Source: Caulobacter sp. BK020 (GTDB lineage: Bacteria; Pseudomonadota; Alphaproteobacteria; Caulobacterales; Caulobacteraceae). From it: 64,000 bases of DNA. The notes below the pieces were generated by a model. The model searched no databases. It was not told the DNA's origin and saw only the letters and a program-made list of their open reading frames with translations. The DNA is taken from contig NZ_SLZL01000002.1 in assembly GCF_004342605.1 (NCBI RefSeq), positions 124,001-188,000 of the forward strand, read 5' to 3'. Both the position numbers and the translations under genes were made by a program. Below, piece after piece: positions 1 to 9,803 of this stretch; position 1 is the stretch's first letter, and the number at the start of each line of letters is the position of its first letter.

Positions 1-1
1 G

Positions 2-181
2 GGCTCGATCCCGACCGTGTTCGACCTGTCCGGCCTGGGCGGCGAGGGCGAGTTGTCCGACGCGCCGTTGGAAAGCCCGATCAAGGCCTTCCACCTGACC
101 AACCCCATCGCGCGCGCCAGCGTGACCATGGCCGAATGCGCGGCCACGGTTTCCGGCGCCGCCAAGATCGCGGCGGAGTAG
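2..181 (+). CDS. nuoG: NADH-quinone oxidoreductase subunit G, C-terminal end (partial)
   Basis: Only the last 59 codons are in the window, ending at TAG 179-181. The reading frame gives a tail with [17 protein letters not shown], which resembles the end of alphaproteobacterial NuoG, the iron-sulfur/molybdopterin-fold subunit of the complex I peripheral arm. The call rests mainly on position: nuoH starts 4 bp after the stop and the rest of the nuo operon follows. The catalytic and cluster-binding parts lie upstream of the window and cannot be judged. Confidence 0.8.
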   Translation, partial: GSIPTVFDLSGLGGEGELSDAPLESPIKAFHLTNPIARASVTMAECAATVSGAAKIAAE

Positions 182-185
182 GCCG

Positions 186-1259
186 GTGAGCGCATTCTTC
201 TCGAACCCCGCGGTGACCTGGACCCTGCTGACCACCGGCGGGATCCTGCTGGTCGTGATCTGGGTGCTTCTGAGCCTGGCCTTCCTGCTGCTGGCCGACC
301 GCAAGATCTGGGCCGGCGTGCAGATGCGCAAGGGCCCCAACGTGGTGGGTCCGTTCGGCCTGCTGCAGTCCTTCGCCGACTTCTTCAAGTTCGTGCTGAA
401 GGAGATCATCATCCCGGCCGGCGCCGACAAGGTGATCTTCCTGCTGGCCCCGCTGCTGAGTCTGGTCCTGGCCTTCGTCGGCTGGGCCGTCGTGCCGTTC
501 GCGCCGGGCTGGGTCGTCTCCAACCTCAATGTCGGCATCCTGTACCTGCTGGCGATGAGTTCGCTGGGCGTCTACGGGATCATCATGGGCGGCTGGGCTT
601 CGAACTCGAAGTATCCGTTCCTGGGCGCGCTGCGCTCGGCCGCGCAGATGGTGTCGTACGAAGTGTCGATCGGCCTGATCATCATCACGGTGATCCTGCT
701 GGCCGGCACCATGAACCTGACCTCGATCGTCTCGCAGCAAGGCGGCTGGATCTGGAACTGGAACGTGTTCGGCGGCGCTGGCCTGAAGAACATCATCCTG
801 CTGCCGGTGATGGTGATCGCCATGGGCATGTTCTTCATCTCGGCCCTGGCCGAGACCAACCGCCCGCCGTTCGACCTGCCCGAAGCTGAATCCGAACTCG
901 TGGCCGGCTATCAGGTCGAGTACAGCTCGACCCCGTACCTGCTGTTCATGGTCGCCGAATATTCGAACATCGTCCTGATGTGCGCGATGATCAGCGTCCT
1001 GTTCTTCGGCGGCTGGAATCCTGGCTTCCCGACCGGCTTCCTGGACGCCTGGCCGACCTTCTGGGCCAACCTGTTCCTGGCCGTGGTGTTCTTCGCCAAG
1101 ATCGTCTTCTGGTTCTTCATGATCGCCATGGCCAAGGCCATCGTGCCTCGCTACCGCTACGACCAGCTGATGCGCCTGGGCTGGAAGGTGTTCCTGCCGA
1201 TGTCGCTGGTGCTGGTGATGCTGGTCTCGGCCTGGCGCGTGTTCGGACTGCAGGGGTGA
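186..1259 (+). CDS. nuoH: NADH-quinone oxidoreductase subunit H
   Basis: This 357-residue polytopic inner-membrane protein forms the quinone-binding chamber at the junction of the membrane and peripheral arms of complex I. It carries the family segment [17 protein letters not shown] near residues 39-54 and the conserved acidic loop [20 protein letters not shown] near residues 223-242, which lines the quinone/E-channel region. The start is GTG 186, 4 bp after the nuoG stop. Length is normal for the family. The stop codon overlaps the GTG start of the next small lipoprotein gene, which suggests coupled translation. Confidence 0.97.
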   Translation: MSAFFSNPAVTWTLLTTGGILLVVIWVLLSLAFLLLADRKIWAGVQMRKGPNVVGPFGLLQSFADFFKFVLKEIIIPAGADKVIFLLAPLLSLVLAFVGWAVVPFAPGWVVSNLNVGILYLLAMSSLGVYGIIMGGWASNSKYPFLGALRSAAQMVSYEVSIGLIIITVILLAGTMNLTSIVSQQGGWIWNWNVFGGAGLKNIILLPVMVIAMGMFFISALAETNRPPFDLPEAESELVAGYQVEYSSTPYLLFMVAEYSNIVLMCAMISVLFFGGWNPGFPTGFLDAWPTFWANLFLAVVFFAKIVFWFFMIAMAKAIVPRYRYDQLMRLGWKVFLPMSLVLVMLVSAWRVFGLQG

Positions 1260-1504
1260 TCGCCAGGACGACATATCTGGCGTTCGCCGGTCTCGCCCTG
1301 GCCTTGGCCGGTTGTGCGACCGACGGCGTCGCCCCGACCAAGGCGTCCTACTCGCTGGGGCGCGGCACGGCCAGCTACGACCAGCTGCGCCGGGACAGCG
1401 AGAAATGCGCCGCCGACGGCGGCAAGATCGAGGCCAAGCAGGACGGGGGCGACCCCACCCAGCTGGCGAACTACAGCTGCGTCATTCCGAAGGGCGGAAA
1501 ATGA
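1256..1504 (+). CDS. small predicted lipoprotein inside the nuo operon (82 aa)
   Basis: GTG 1256 overlaps the nuoH stop. The product begins with a short positive n-region (MIART), a hydrophobic stretch and the lipobox LALAGC with Cys at residue 20, so it should be a lipid-anchored envelope protein with a mature part of about 62 residues. The mature part is polar and contains two further Cys residues (KCAADGG and YSCVIP) that could form a disulfide. I do not recognise the family. Its place between nuoH and nuoI implies co-transcription with complex I, but a role in the complex is only inference. The stop overlaps the next start as ATGA. Confidence 0.75.
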   Translation: MIARTTYLAFAGLALALAGCATDGVAPTKASYSLGRGTASYDQLRRDSEKCAADGGKIEAKQDGGDPTQLANYSCVIPKGGK

Positions 1505-1737
1505 CGCGGAAGGCGCGCTGGACCGGATTGATCGCGATGATCGCCCTGTCCGGCTGCGTCGCCTGGGATCCTCCGCGCGGCCTCCCGCCGCCGCGGACCA
1601 GGTCCCTGGATGAACAGGTCGAGGCGCGCCAACAGGCGGACGCCAAGACCAAGGAATGCGTGATCCGGCAGGCCATCCGCCGGGAACAGATCGAAGCGGG
1701 CAGGGACGTGCGTCCTTTCCCAAAAGAGAAGTGTTAG
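1501..1737 (+). CDS. second small predicted lipoprotein inside the nuo operon (78 aa)
   Basis: ATG 1501 overlaps the previous stop by 4 bp (ATGA). The product has an Arg/Lys-containing n-region (MTRKARW), a hydrophobic stretch and the lipobox IALSGC with Cys at residue 19. The mature part is short, Pro/Arg-rich and then charged ([18 protein letters not shown]), and ends in a Cys. Family not recognised. nuoI begins 10 bp after the stop, so this gene and the previous one are sandwiched in the operon without any promoter gap. A role in complex I assembly or the periplasmic side is possible but unproven. Confidence 0.75.
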   Translation: MTRKARWTGLIAMIALSGCVAWDPPRGLPPPRTRSLDEQVEARQQADAKTKECVIRQAIRREQIEAGRDVRPFPKEKC

Positions 1738-1747
1738 GAGAGCTCTG

Positions 1748-2239
1748 GTGTTCCAGCGCATCACACAGGCGGTCAAGGGCGTGGCCCTGCTCGACTTCGC
1801 GGGCGCCTTCGGCCTGGGCATGAAGTACATGCTCGCGCCCAAGAAGACCGTGATCTATCCGAACGAGCGCGGGCCCCAGTCGCCCCGCTTCCGCGGCGAG
1901 CACGCCCTGCGCCGCTATCCGTCGGGCGAGGAGCGCTGCATCGCCTGCAAGCTGTGCGAGGCCATCTGCCCGGCCCAGGCCATCACCATCGAGGCCGAGC
2001 CGCGCGACGACGGCAGCCGCCGCACGACCCGCTACGACATCGACATGGTCAAGTGCATCTATTGCGGCCTGTGCCAGGAGGCCTGCCCGGTGGACGCCAT
2101 CGTCGAAGGGCCGAACATCGAGTTCGCCGTCGAGACGCGCGAAGAACTCTACTACGACAAGGAAAAGCTGCTCGACAACGGTGACCGTTGGGAACGGCTG
2201 ATCGCGAAGAATCTGGAGTTGGACGCGCCCTACCGCTAA
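1748..2239 (+). CDS. nuoI: NADH-quinone oxidoreductase subunit I
   Basis: A 163-residue ferredoxin-like subunit that carries clusters N6a and N6b and passes electrons toward N2 and quinone in complex I. Two [4Fe-4S] motifs are intact: [12 protein letters not shown] (Cys 64, 67, 70, 74) and [12 protein letters not shown] (Cys 103, 106, 109, 113). The start is GTG 1748 behind the purine-rich GGAGAG, seven bases upstream. Length is normal for the alphaproteobacterial form. Confidence 0.97.
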   Translation: MFQRITQAVKGVALLDFAGAFGLGMKYMLAPKKTVIYPNERGPQSPRFRGEHALRRYPSGEERCIACKLCEAICPAQAITIEAEPRDDGSRRTTRYDIDMVKCIYCGLCQEACPVDAIVEGPNIEFAVETREELYYDKEKLLDNGDRWERLIAKNLELDAPYR

Positions 2240-2323
2240 AGGACGGGGCGCGATTCCGAGGGTTAGGCGACCGGTCCCCCGACCCGTCGTTGTTTTGTGG
2301 TTTTTGAGGGAGCACCTGGGCCG

Positions 2324-2941
2324 ATGGCCTTGCCGGCGATAGCTTTCTATTTGCTCGCGGTAGCGACCGTGGTGGCGGGTCTTCTCGTCGTCTCGGCCAA
2401 GAACCCCGTGCACTCGGTGCTCTTCCTGATCACCGCCTTCTTCTCGGCCGCCGGCCTCTTCGTCCTGATGGGCGCGGAGTTCCTGGCCATGCTGCTGATC
2501 GTCGTCTATGTCGGCGCGGTCGCGGTGCTGTTCCTGTTCGTCGTGATGATGCTGGACGTCGACTTCGCCGAACTGCGGCAGGGCTTCGCCCAGTACCTGC
2601 CGATCGGCGGGCTGGTCGGCGGGATCCTGACGCTGGAGATGATCTTCGTCGCCGCGACGGTGGCCACGAACGGCGCGGCCGGCAAGAACGCCCTCCCGAT
2701 GGCTTCGCCAGTCGGCGTGCCGAACACCGAGGCGATCGGCCGGGTGCTCTACACCGACTACATCTTCTTCTTCCAACTGGCGGGCCTGGTGCTGCTGGTC
2801 GCCATGATCGGCGCCATCGTCCTGACCCTGCGCCACAAGCCGGGCGTCAAGCGCCAGGACATCGGCAAGCAGATCGCCCGTACGCCAAAGACCGGAATGG
2901 AAATCGTGCAGATCAAGCCGGGCGAGGGGATCAGCGAATGA
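2324..2941 (+). CDS. nuoJ: NADH-quinone oxidoreductase subunit J
   Basis: A 205-residue membrane subunit of the complex I proton-translocating arm. Hydrophobic helices and the conserved [20 protein letters not shown] and [20 protein letters not shown] segments (the latter contains the pi-bulge helix region) identify it. I chose ATG 2324, preceded by GGGAG, instead of the upstream in-frame start at 2297, because the membrane part begins directly after it. The stop overlaps the nuoK start by 4 bp (ATGA). Confidence 0.95.
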   Translation: MALPAIAFYLLAVATVVAGLLVVSAKNPVHSVLFLITAFFSAAGLFVLMGAEFLAMLLIVVYVGAVAVLFLFVVMMLDVDFAELRQGFAQYLPIGGLVGGILTLEMIFVAATVATNGAAGKNALPMASPVGVPNTEAIGRVLYTDYIFFFQLAGLVLLVAMIGAIVLTLRHKPGVKRQDIGKQIARTPKTGMEIVQIKPGEGISE

Positions 2942-3243
2942 TCGGCCTGTCGCACTATCTCGTCGTCGCCGCCATCCTGTTCACGATCGGCGTCTTCGGC
3001 ATCTTCGTGAACCGCAAGAACATCATCGTCATCCTGATGTCGATCGAGCTGATCCTGCTGGCGGTGAACATCAACCTGGTGGCCTTCTCGGTCTTCCTGC
3101 ACGACGTGGCCGGGCAGATCTTCGCCATGTTCGTGCTGACCGTCGCCGCGGCCGAAGCGGCCGTCGGCCTGGCCATCCTGGTGACGTTCTTCCGTAACCG
3201 CGGCGACATCGCCGTCGACGACGCCAGCGTGATGAAGGGCTGA
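2938..3243 (+). CDS. nuoK: NADH-quinone oxidoreductase subunit K
   Basis: A 101-residue protein with three predicted membrane helices; it is the MrpC-like small subunit of the complex I membrane arm. The key acidic residues are present: Glu in [13 protein letters not shown] and Glu in [12 protein letters not shown]. It is translationally coupled to nuoJ by the ATGA overlap, and nuoL follows after 5 bp. Confidence 0.97.
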   Translation: MIGLSHYLVVAAILFTIGVFGIFVNRKNIIVILMSIELILLAVNINLVAFSVFLHDVAGQIFAMFVLTVAAAEAAVGLAILVTFFRNRGDIAVDDASVMKG

Positions 3244-3248
3244 TCGCA

Positions 3249-5318
3249 GTGCAGACTCTCGTCACCATCCTCGTCCTCGCGCCGCTGGTCGCCGCGATCA
3301 TCGCCGGCCTGTTCGGCCGTCGCATCGGCAATGTCGCCTCGCAGGCGGTCACCACCGGCGCGCTCATCCTCAGCTGCGCCCTGGGCTGGTACACGTTCAG
3401 CCAGTGGACCTGGGGGCACATGGAGGCCTTCACGGTCAACCTGCTGCCCTTCATCCACGTGGGCAGCTTCGTCTCCAACTGGTCCGTCCGCATCGACGCC
3501 CTGTCGAGCGTGATGCTGATCGTGGTGACGACAGTCTCGGCCCTCGTGCACATCTATTCCTGGGGTTACATGGCCGAGGACGACAGCAAGCCGCGGTTCT
3601 TCGCCTACCTGTCGCTGTTCACCTTCGCCATGCTGGCCCTGGTCACCGCCGCCGACTTCATGCAGCTGTTCTTCGGCTGGGAAGGGGTGGGCCTGGCCTC
3701 GTACCTGCTGATCGGCTTCTGGTTCAAGAAGTCGACCGCCAGCGCCGCGGCCATCAAGGCCTTCGTGGTCAACCGGGTCGGGGACTTCGGTTTCGCCCTG
3801 GGCATCATGACCACCTACTGGGCGTTCGGTTCGATCCAGTTCCACGAGATCTTCCCGCAGATCGCCGCCGGCGCTGCGCGCACCTGGCAGTTCGCGGGCC
3901 ACACCTTCCCGCTGGTCGACATCGCCTGCTTCCTGCTGTTCATCGGCGCCATGGGCAAGTCGGCGCAGTTCTTCCTGCACACCTGGCTGCCGGACGCCAT
4001 GGAGGGCCCGACCCCGGTCTCGGCCCTGATTCACGCGGCGACCATGGTCACGGCCGGCGTCTACATGCTGTGCCTGCTGTCGCCGATGTTCGAATACGCG
4101 CCCGTCGCCAAGAACATCGTCACGGTGATCGGCGCGATCACGGCTCTGTTCGCGGCCACGGTCGGCCTGACCCAGAACGACATCAAGCGGGTCATCGCCT
4201 ACTCGACCTGTTCGCAGCTGGGCTACATGTTCTTCGCGGCCGGCGTTGGCGCCTACCAGGCGGCGATGTTCCACCTGTTCACCCACGCCTTCTTCAAGGC
4301 GCTGCTGTTCCTGGGCGCCGGTTCGGTGATCCACGGCATGCACCACGAGCAGGACATGCGGAAGTACGGGGCCCTGGCCAAGCTGCTGCCGGTGACCTTC
4401 ATCGCCATGACCATCGGCACGATCGCCATTACGGGTCTGGGCCTGCCGCCGCTGCACCTGGGCTTCGCCGGCTTCTACTCGAAGGACACCATCATCGAGG
4501 CGGCTTACGCCGCGGGCACGCACAACGGCATCGCCATGTTCGCGTGGGTGATCGGCGTGCTGGTGGCTGGCCTGACCTCGTTCTACTCCTGGCGCCTGGC
4601 GTTCTTCACCTTCAACGGCAAGGCCCGCTGGGGTCACGACGACCATCACGCCCATGACGCGCATGGCCATGACGCTCACGCCCACGCCGAAACCCACGAC
4701 GAACCGCTTCCCGACGCGCATGACGATCACGGCCACGGCCATGACCACAAGCCGCATGAAAGCCCGTTCGTGATGCTGTTCCCGTTGATCGTGCTGTCGA
4801 TCGGCGCGATCTTCGCCGGGATCGTGTTCACCGACTTCTTCGTCGGTCACCACCAGCAGGAGTTCTGGCGCGGCGCGATCTTCAACGCCCCGACCAACCA
4901 CGTGCTGCATGAGGCGCATGAGGTGAAGGAGTGGGTGAAGTGGAGCCCGCTGATCGCCTCGATCCTGGGTCTGGCGATCGCCGTCTGGGTCTATCTGATC
5001 AAGGGCAACGAGCGCCTCGGCGCCGCGCTGGCCGCCCGCAACGGCCCACTGTACGTGTTCTTCTACAACAAGTGGTTCTTCGATGAGCTGTACCAAGCGA
5101 CCTTCGTGCGCGCGGCCAAGTTCCTCGGCGACCTGTTCTGGAAGGGCGGCGACCAGAAGCTGATCGACGGCCTCGGCCCCGACGGCGTCAGCGCCGTCAG
5201 CTACGAAGTCGGCCGCCGGACCGGCAAGCTGCAGTCCGGCTACCTGTACCACTACGCTTTCGTCATGCTGCTCGGCGTCGCCGGCCTGCTGACGTTCGCC
5301 CTTTACGCATTCCGTTGA
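3249..5318 (+). CDS. nuoL: NADH-quinone oxidoreductase subunit L
   Basis: A 689-residue antiporter-like subunit at the distal end of the complex I membrane arm. Family segments include [18 protein letters not shown], the [20 protein letters not shown] motif and [20 protein letters not shown]. The C-terminal lateral-helix region ([15 protein letters not shown] onward) is present. The start is GTG 3249. An unusual loop at about residues 463-504 is about one third histidine (many HDDH, AHAH and HGHD units), next to a segment predicted to leave the membrane; it is in frame and flanked by intact helices. Confidence 0.97.
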   Translation: MQTLVTILVLAPLVAAIIAGLFGRRIGNVASQAVTTGALILSCALGWYTFSQWTWGHMEAFTVNLLPFIHVGSFVSNWSVRIDALSSVMLIVVTTVSALVHIYSWGYMAEDDSKPRFFAYLSLFTFAMLALVTAADFMQLFFGWEGVGLASYLLIGFWFKKSTASAAAIKAFVVNRVGDFGFALGIMTTYWAFGSIQFHEIFPQIAAGAARTWQFAGHTFPLVDIACFLLFIGAMGKSAQFFLHTWLPDAMEGPTPVSALIHAATMVTAGVYMLCLLSPMFEYAPVAKNIVTVIGAITALFAATVGLTQNDIKRVIAYSTCSQLGYMFFAAGVGAYQAAMFHLFTHAFFKALLFLGAGSVIHGMHHEQDMRKYGALAKLLPVTFIAMTIGTIAITGLGLPPLHLGFAGFYSKDTIIEAAYAAGTHNGIAMFAWVIGVLVAGLTSFYSWRLAFFTFNGKARWGHDDHHAHDAHGHDAHAHAETHDEPLPDAHDDHGHGHDHKPHESPFVMLFPLIVLSIGAIFAGIVFTDFFVGHHQQEFWRGAIFNAPTNHVLHEAHEVKEWVKWSPLIASILGLAIAVWVYLIKGNERLGAALAARNGPLYVFFYNKWFFDELYQATFVRAAKFLGDLFWKGGDQKLIDGLGPDGVSAVSYEVGRRTGKLQSGYLYHYAFVMLLGVAGLLTFALYAFR

Positions 5319-5328
5319 GGACGGATCG

Positions 5329-6813
5329 ATGACCGGCCTGCTTAGCCTCACCACCTTCGCCCCGCTCGTCGGCGTGGTCCTGCTGCTGGGCGCGCGCGCC
5401 CTGCACGGCGACAACGCCAGGACGGACACCCTGGCCAAGTGGATCGCCCTGGCGACCACCCTGGTCACCTTCGCCCTGTCGGTCGTGCTGGTCGCCCAGT
5501 TCGACGCCAAGAACCCCGGCTTCCAGTTCGTGGAAGACTTCAGCTGGTTCGCGGGCTTGCACTACCGCATGGGCGTGGACGGCATCTCGATCCTGTTCGT
5601 GCTGCTGACCACCTTCCTGCTGCCGATCTGCATCATCGCCGGCTGGAAGTCGGTCGATAAGCGGGTGGTCGAATACCTGATCTGCTTCCTGGTGCTCGAG
5701 ACCCTGGTGGTCGGTGTGTTCTGCGCCCTGGACCTGATCCTGTTCTACCTCTTCTTCGAGGGCGGCCTGGTTCCGATGTTCCTGATCATCGGCATCTGGG
5801 GCGGCAAGCGCCGGGTCTACGCGGCCTACAAGTTCTTCCTCTACACGCTGCTCGGCTCGGTGCTGATGCTGGCGGCCATCCTGTCGATGATCGCCATCGC
5901 CCACACCTCGTCGATCCCGGCGCTGATGACCTTCAAGTTCGCCCCGTGGCTGCAGACCTGGCTGTGGCTGGCCTTCTTCGCCAGCTTCGCGGTCAAGATG
6001 CCGATGTGGCCGGTCCACACCTGGTTGCCCGACGCCCACGTCGAGGCGCCCACGGCCGGCTCGGTGATCCTGGCGGGCATCCTGCTGAAGATGGGGGGCT
6101 ACGGCTTCCTGCGTTTCAGCCTGCCGATGTTCCCCAACGCTTCGGAGCTGTTCCAGCCCCTGGTGTTCGCGATGTCGGCCATCGCCATCGTCTACACCTC
6201 GCTGGTCGCCTTCCGTCAGACCGACATCAAGAAGCTGATCGCCTATTCGTCGGTCGCCCACATGGGTTTCGTGACCATGGGCATCTTCTCGGGCAACGCC
6301 CAGGGCGAGCAGGGCGCGATCTTCCAGATGCTGAGCCACGGCCTGATCTCGGGCGCGCTCTTCCTCTGCGTCGGCGTGGTCTATGACCGCATGCACACCC
6401 GCGAGATCGCCTTCTACGGCGGGCTCACCAACCGCATGCCCTGGTACGCGGCGGTGTTCATGCTGTTCACCATGGGCAATGTCGGCCTGCCGGGCACCTC
6501 GGGCTTCGTCGGCGAAATCCTGACCATGACCGGGACCTACAAGGCCTCGACCTGGACGGCGCTGGTGGCCACCACGGGCGTGATCCTGTCGGCCGTCTAC
6601 GCGCTGAACCTGTACCGGCGCGTGATGTTTGGCGAGATCGTCAATCCCGAGCTCAAGACCATCACCGACCTCGACAAGCGCGAGATCCTGATCTTCGCCC
6701 CGCTGATCATCGGCACCCTGGTGCTCGGCGTTTATCCCAATCTTGTGTTCAACCTGACCGCGTCGTCCGTCGACGGGCTCGTCGGCGCCTGGCGCGCCGC
6801 CGTGGGCGGGTGA
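5329..6813 (+). CDS. nuoM: NADH-quinone oxidoreductase subunit M
   Basis: A 494-residue antiporter-like subunit of the complex I membrane arm. Diagnostic segments are [17 protein letters not shown], the [18 protein letters not shown] helix with the essential Glu, the [20 protein letters not shown] motif and [20 protein letters not shown]. The gene starts at ATG 5329, 10 bp after nuoL, and is followed at once by nuoN. Nothing appears truncated. Confidence 0.97.
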   Translation: MTGLLSLTTFAPLVGVVLLLGARALHGDNARTDTLAKWIALATTLVTFALSVVLVAQFDAKNPGFQFVEDFSWFAGLHYRMGVDGISILFVLLTTFLLPICIIAGWKSVDKRVVEYLICFLVLETLVVGVFCALDLILFYLFFEGGLVPMFLIIGIWGGKRRVYAAYKFFLYTLLGSVLMLAAILSMIAIAHTSSIPALMTFKFAPWLQTWLWLAFFASFAVKMPMWPVHTWLPDAHVEAPTAGSVILAGILLKMGGYGFLRFSLPMFPNASELFQPLVFAMSAIAIVYTSLVAFRQTDIKKLIAYSSVAHMGFVTMGIFSGNAQGEQGAIFQMLSHGLISGALFLCVGVVYDRMHTREIAFYGGLTNRMPWYAAVFMLFTMGNVGLPGTSGFVGEILTMTGTYKASTWTALVATTGVILSAVYALNLYRRVMFGEIVNPELKTITDLDKREILIFAPLIIGTLVLGVYPNLVFNLTASSVDGLVGAWRAAVGG

Positions 6814-6821
6814 GGGACCCC

Positions 6822-8261
6822 ATGACGTTCGCCGCCAACTTCTCCCTCGTTCTTCCCGAAGTCATCCTCGGGGCCTCGGCCCTGGTGCTGCTGGTCTGGG
6901 GCGCGTTCCACGGCAAGGTCACCCCGCTGTTCACCGGCGCGGCCGTCCTGGCCCTGCTGGGCGCGGCCGTGGCCGCCGTGGTCGGGCCGCATGGCCACGC
7001 CTTCAACGGCGTCTATGCCGCCGATGCGGCCGCCACCTACGCCAAGGTGGCGATCTACGGCTTCAGCGCCCTGGCCATCGTGCTGGGCGACCGCTGGCTG
7101 GCCGCGCGCGGCGACCAGAAGTTCGAATACGCCGTGCTGGTGATCCTCTCGGCGCTGGGCATGGGCGTCACCGCTTCGGCCGGCGACCTGATCAGCCTCT
7201 ATGTCGGTGTCGAGCTGCAGTCGCTGGCGCTGTACGTCCTGGCCGCCTTCCGCCGCGACGACGCCAAGTCGTCGGAAGCGGGCCTGAAGTACTTCGTGCT
7301 GGGCGCGCTGTCGTCGGGTCTGCTGCTGTACGGCGCCTCGCTGATCTACGGATTCGCCGGTTCGACCCGCTTCGAGGACATCGCCGCCGCGGCGCATGCG
7401 AACCACGGCATGGGCTTGCTGTTCGGCCTGGTGTTCCTGCTCTGCGGCCTGGCGTTCAAGGTCTCGGCCGCGCCATTCCACATGTGGACGCCGGACGTCT
7501 ATGAAGGCGCCCCGACCCCGGTCGTCGGCTTCTTCGCCGCCGCCCCCAAGCTGGCCGCCATGATGATGTTCGCCCGCGTGCTGGGCGACGCCTTCCCGGA
7601 CTCGGTGGCCCAGTGGCGCCAGATCCTGGTCATCACCGCCCTGGCTTCGGTCTTCGTCGGCGCCTTCGCCGGCCTGGCGCAGAACAACCTCAAGCGCCTG
7701 TGGGCCTACAGCTCGATCGCCAATGTCGGCTACGCCCTGCTGGGCGTGGCGACCGGCGGCGAGACCGGCCTGCATTCGATGCTGCTGTTCATGACCCTGT
7801 ACATGGTCGACGTCACCGGCTTCTTCGCCTGCCTCCAGGCCCTGTCGCGCGACGGCAAGCCGATGGAGACCATCGAGGACATGGCTGGGCTGGTGAAGCA
7901 CCGTCCCGGCGTCGCCGTGGCCATGACCGCCTTTTCGCTGTCGGCCCTGGGCATTCCGCCGTTCTCGGGCTTCTGGGCCAAGTTCTACGTCTTCGGCGCG
8001 GCGATGGGCTCGGGCGACGTGCTGCTGCAATGGGCGGCTGTTCTGGGCCTGGTCGGCAGCGTGGTCGCGGCGTTCTACTATCTGCGCCTGATCAAGACGA
8101 TGTGGTTCGACGCCCCCGAAGGCGCGGTCGACAAGCCGCAACCCATCGCCCGCGCGGTCGGCTTCGTGGCCGCGGCCTTCTCGTTCCCGATCGTGCTGGT
8201 CGCCCTGATCTGGCTCGATCCCGCAGCCAGGGCCGCCGCGGCGGCCTTTGGCCACGCGTGA
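6822..8261 (+). CDS. nuoN: NADH-quinone oxidoreductase subunit N
   Basis: A 479-residue antiporter-like membrane subunit that ends the nuo operon. Typical segments are DLISLYVGVELQSLALYVLAA, FHMWTPDVYEGAPTPVVGFF and AQNNLKRLWAYSSIANVGY. ATG 6822 is preceded by GAGGGA at 6812-6817; a GTG at 6810 overlapping the nuoM stop would add four residues (MRDP) and cannot be excluded. The biotin ligase gene starts just after its stop. Confidence 0.96.
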   Translation: MTFAANFSLVLPEVILGASALVLLVWGAFHGKVTPLFTGAAVLALLGAAVAAVVGPHGHAFNGVYAADAAATYAKVAIYGFSALAIVLGDRWLAARGDQKFEYAVLVILSALGMGVTASAGDLISLYVGVELQSLALYVLAAFRRDDAKSSEAGLKYFVLGALSSGLLLYGASLIYGFAGSTRFEDIAAAAHANHGMGLLFGLVFLLCGLAFKVSAAPFHMWTPDVYEGAPTPVVGFFAAAPKLAAMMMFARVLGDAFPDSVAQWRQILVITALASVFVGAFAGLAQNNLKRLWAYSSIANVGYALLGVATGGETGLHSMLLFMTLYMVDVTGFFACLQALSRDGKPMETIEDMAGLVKHRPGVAVAMTAFSLSALGIPPFSGFWAKFYVFGAAMGSGDVLLQWAAVLGLVGSVVAAFYYLRLIKTMWFDAPEGAVDKPQPIARAVGFVAAAFSFPIVLVALIWLDPAARAAAAAFGHA

Positions 8262-8262
8262 C

Positions 8263-9021
8263 GTGACGGGCCCGACCTCGACCTTCGAAGTCCCGCCCGT
8301 CGTCGTCCTGGACGAGATCGACTCGACCAACGCCGAGGCCCGTCGCCGCGCGGAAGCGGGGGAGGCGGGCCCGGTCTGGATCTTGGGCCTGCGTCAGACC
8401 GCCGGCCGGGGCCGACGCGGTCGCGCCTGGGAGACCGGGGTCGGCAACCTGGCCGCCACGCTGTTGTTCACGACCGACAAGCCGCCGGCCGAGGCCGCCC
8501 AGGTGACGTTCGTCGCCGCCCTGGCCGTGGCGGACCTGCTGGGCGCCTATGTGTCGCCGGATCTCGTCAGCCTGAAATGGCCCAACGATCCACTGCTGGG
8601 CGGGCTGAAGGTCAGCGGCGTGCTGGTGGAATCCGGGACCCGGCCGGCCGGCGGCCTGTGGATCGCCGTTGGGGTGGGCGTGAACCTGGCCCGCAAGCCG
8701 ATCGACAGCGAACGCCCCGCCACAGCCCTGACGACCTACCTGGTCACGCCGCCGGCTCCGGTGGAGGCGATCAAGGTGCTGGCGGCCGCCTTCGCGCGCT
8801 GGGAAGACGTCTGGCTGCGGTTGGGCTTCCCGGCCATCGCCGACGCCTGGACCGCCCGCGCCCACGGCCTGGGCCAGCCATGCGTCGCCCGGCTGGGGCT
8901 GGAAACTCTCGAGGGGATCGCGGAAGGCCTGGACGCCGACGGCGCGCTGCGTCTTCGTCTCGCTGACGGCCGTTTGCGGCGGATCACCGCCGGCGACGTC
9001 TTCTTCGGAGAGGCCTCCTGA
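8263..9021 (+). CDS. birA: biotin--[acetyl-CoA-carboxylase] ligase
   Basis: This 252-residue cytosolic enzyme activates biotin as biotinyl-AMP and attaches it to the carrier domain of acetyl-CoA carboxylase (and other biotin enzymes). The LPLAT-like catalytic domain shows [16 protein letters not shown], the adenylate-binding loop [12 protein letters not shown] (about residues 44-55) and [20 protein letters not shown]. It lacks the N-terminal DNA-binding domain of the E. coli repressor form, so it should be only an enzyme. I chose GTG 8263, 2 bp after nuoN; a TTG at 8248 inside nuoN would add five residues. It overlaps coaX by 1 bp. Confidence 0.93.
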   Translation: MTGPTSTFEVPPVVVLDEIDSTNAEARRRAEAGEAGPVWILGLRQTAGRGRRGRAWETGVGNLAATLLFTTDKPPAEAAQVTFVAALAVADLLGAYVSPDLVSLKWPNDPLLGGLKVSGVLVESGTRPAGGLWIAVGVGVNLARKPIDSERPATALTTYLVTPPAPVEAIKVLAAAFARWEDVWLRLGFPAIADAWTARAHGLGQPCVARLGLETLEGIAEGLDADGALRLRLADGRLRRITAGDVFFGEAS

Positions 9022-9803
9022 TGCTGCTGGCCATCGAACAGGGCAACACCAACACCATGTTCGCCATCCACGACGGCGAGACATGGATCGCCCAGTGGCG
9101 CGCGGCCACCGAGAGCACCCGTACGGCCGACGAATACGTGGTCTGGCTGTCGCAACTGCTGTCTATGCAAGGACTGGGCTTCCGCGCCATCGACTCGGTG
9201 ATCATCTCCAGCGTTGTGCCGCAGTCGATCTTCAACCTGCGCAACCTGTCGCGGCGCTATTTCGGCGTCGAGCCGCTGGTGATCGGCGAGAACGCCCGGC
9301 TGGGCGTCGAGGTGCGGATCGACAAGCCGTCCGAGGCCGGGGCCGACCGCCTGGTCAACGCCGTGGGCGCGCACATGGTCTACCCGGGCCCGCTGATCGT
9401 CATCGACAGCGGCACCGCCACCACCTTCGACATCGTCGGCGCCGACGGGGCGTTCGAGGGGGGGATCATCGCGCCCGGCATCAACCTGTCCATGCAGGCC
9501 CTGCACGAGGCGGCCGCCAAGCTGCCGCGCATCGCCATCCAGCGCCCGGCCGGCAACCGCGTGGTCGGAACCGACACCGTCAGCGCCATGCAGTCAGGCG
9601 TATTCTGGGGCTATATCTCACTGATCGAAGGCCTGGTGGCCCGCATCAAGGCCGAACGCGCCGAACCGATGACCGTGGTCGCCACCGGCGGCGTCGCCTC
9701 GCTGTTCGAGGGCGCCACCGGCAGCATCGACCACTTCGATTCAGATCTGACCATCCGCGGTCTCCTCGAAATTCATCGCCGTAACACCCATCTAGAGACG
9801 TAA
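9021..9803 (+). CDS. coaX: type III pantothenate kinase
   Basis: A 260-residue ASKHA-fold kinase for the first step of coenzyme A synthesis; unlike CoaA types it is not feedback-inhibited by CoA. It has the phosphate-binding motif [14 protein letters not shown] at the N-terminus, [15 protein letters not shown], and the adenosine-binding [12 protein letters not shown] followed by [16 protein letters not shown]. The acidic residue before the first motif is Glu, not the usual Asp (IEQGNT), a variant I would expect in alphaproteobacteria. Start and stop overlap both neighbours by 1 bp, which suggests a birA-coaX-rnj transcript. Confidence 0.95.
   Translation: MLLAIEQGNTNTMFAIHDGETWIAQWRAATESTRTADEYVVWLSQLLSMQGLGFRAIDSVIISSVVPQSIFNLRNLSRRYFGVEPLVIGENARLGVEVRIDKPSEAGADRLVNAVGAHMVYPGPLIVIDSGTATTFDIVGADGAFEGGIIAPGINLSMQALHEAAAKLPRIAIQRPAGNRVVGTDTVSAMQSGVFWGYISLIEGLVARIKAERAEPMTVVATGGVASLFEGATGSIDHFDSDLTIRGLLEIHRRNTHLET

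Noticed and set aside
2955..5510. 851-codon open frame on the minus strand across nuoK-nuoL
   Set aside because: It is antisense to well-recognised complex I genes and its product is an Arg/Asp/Gln/His/Gly-rich string typical of the shadow frame of GC-rich genes.
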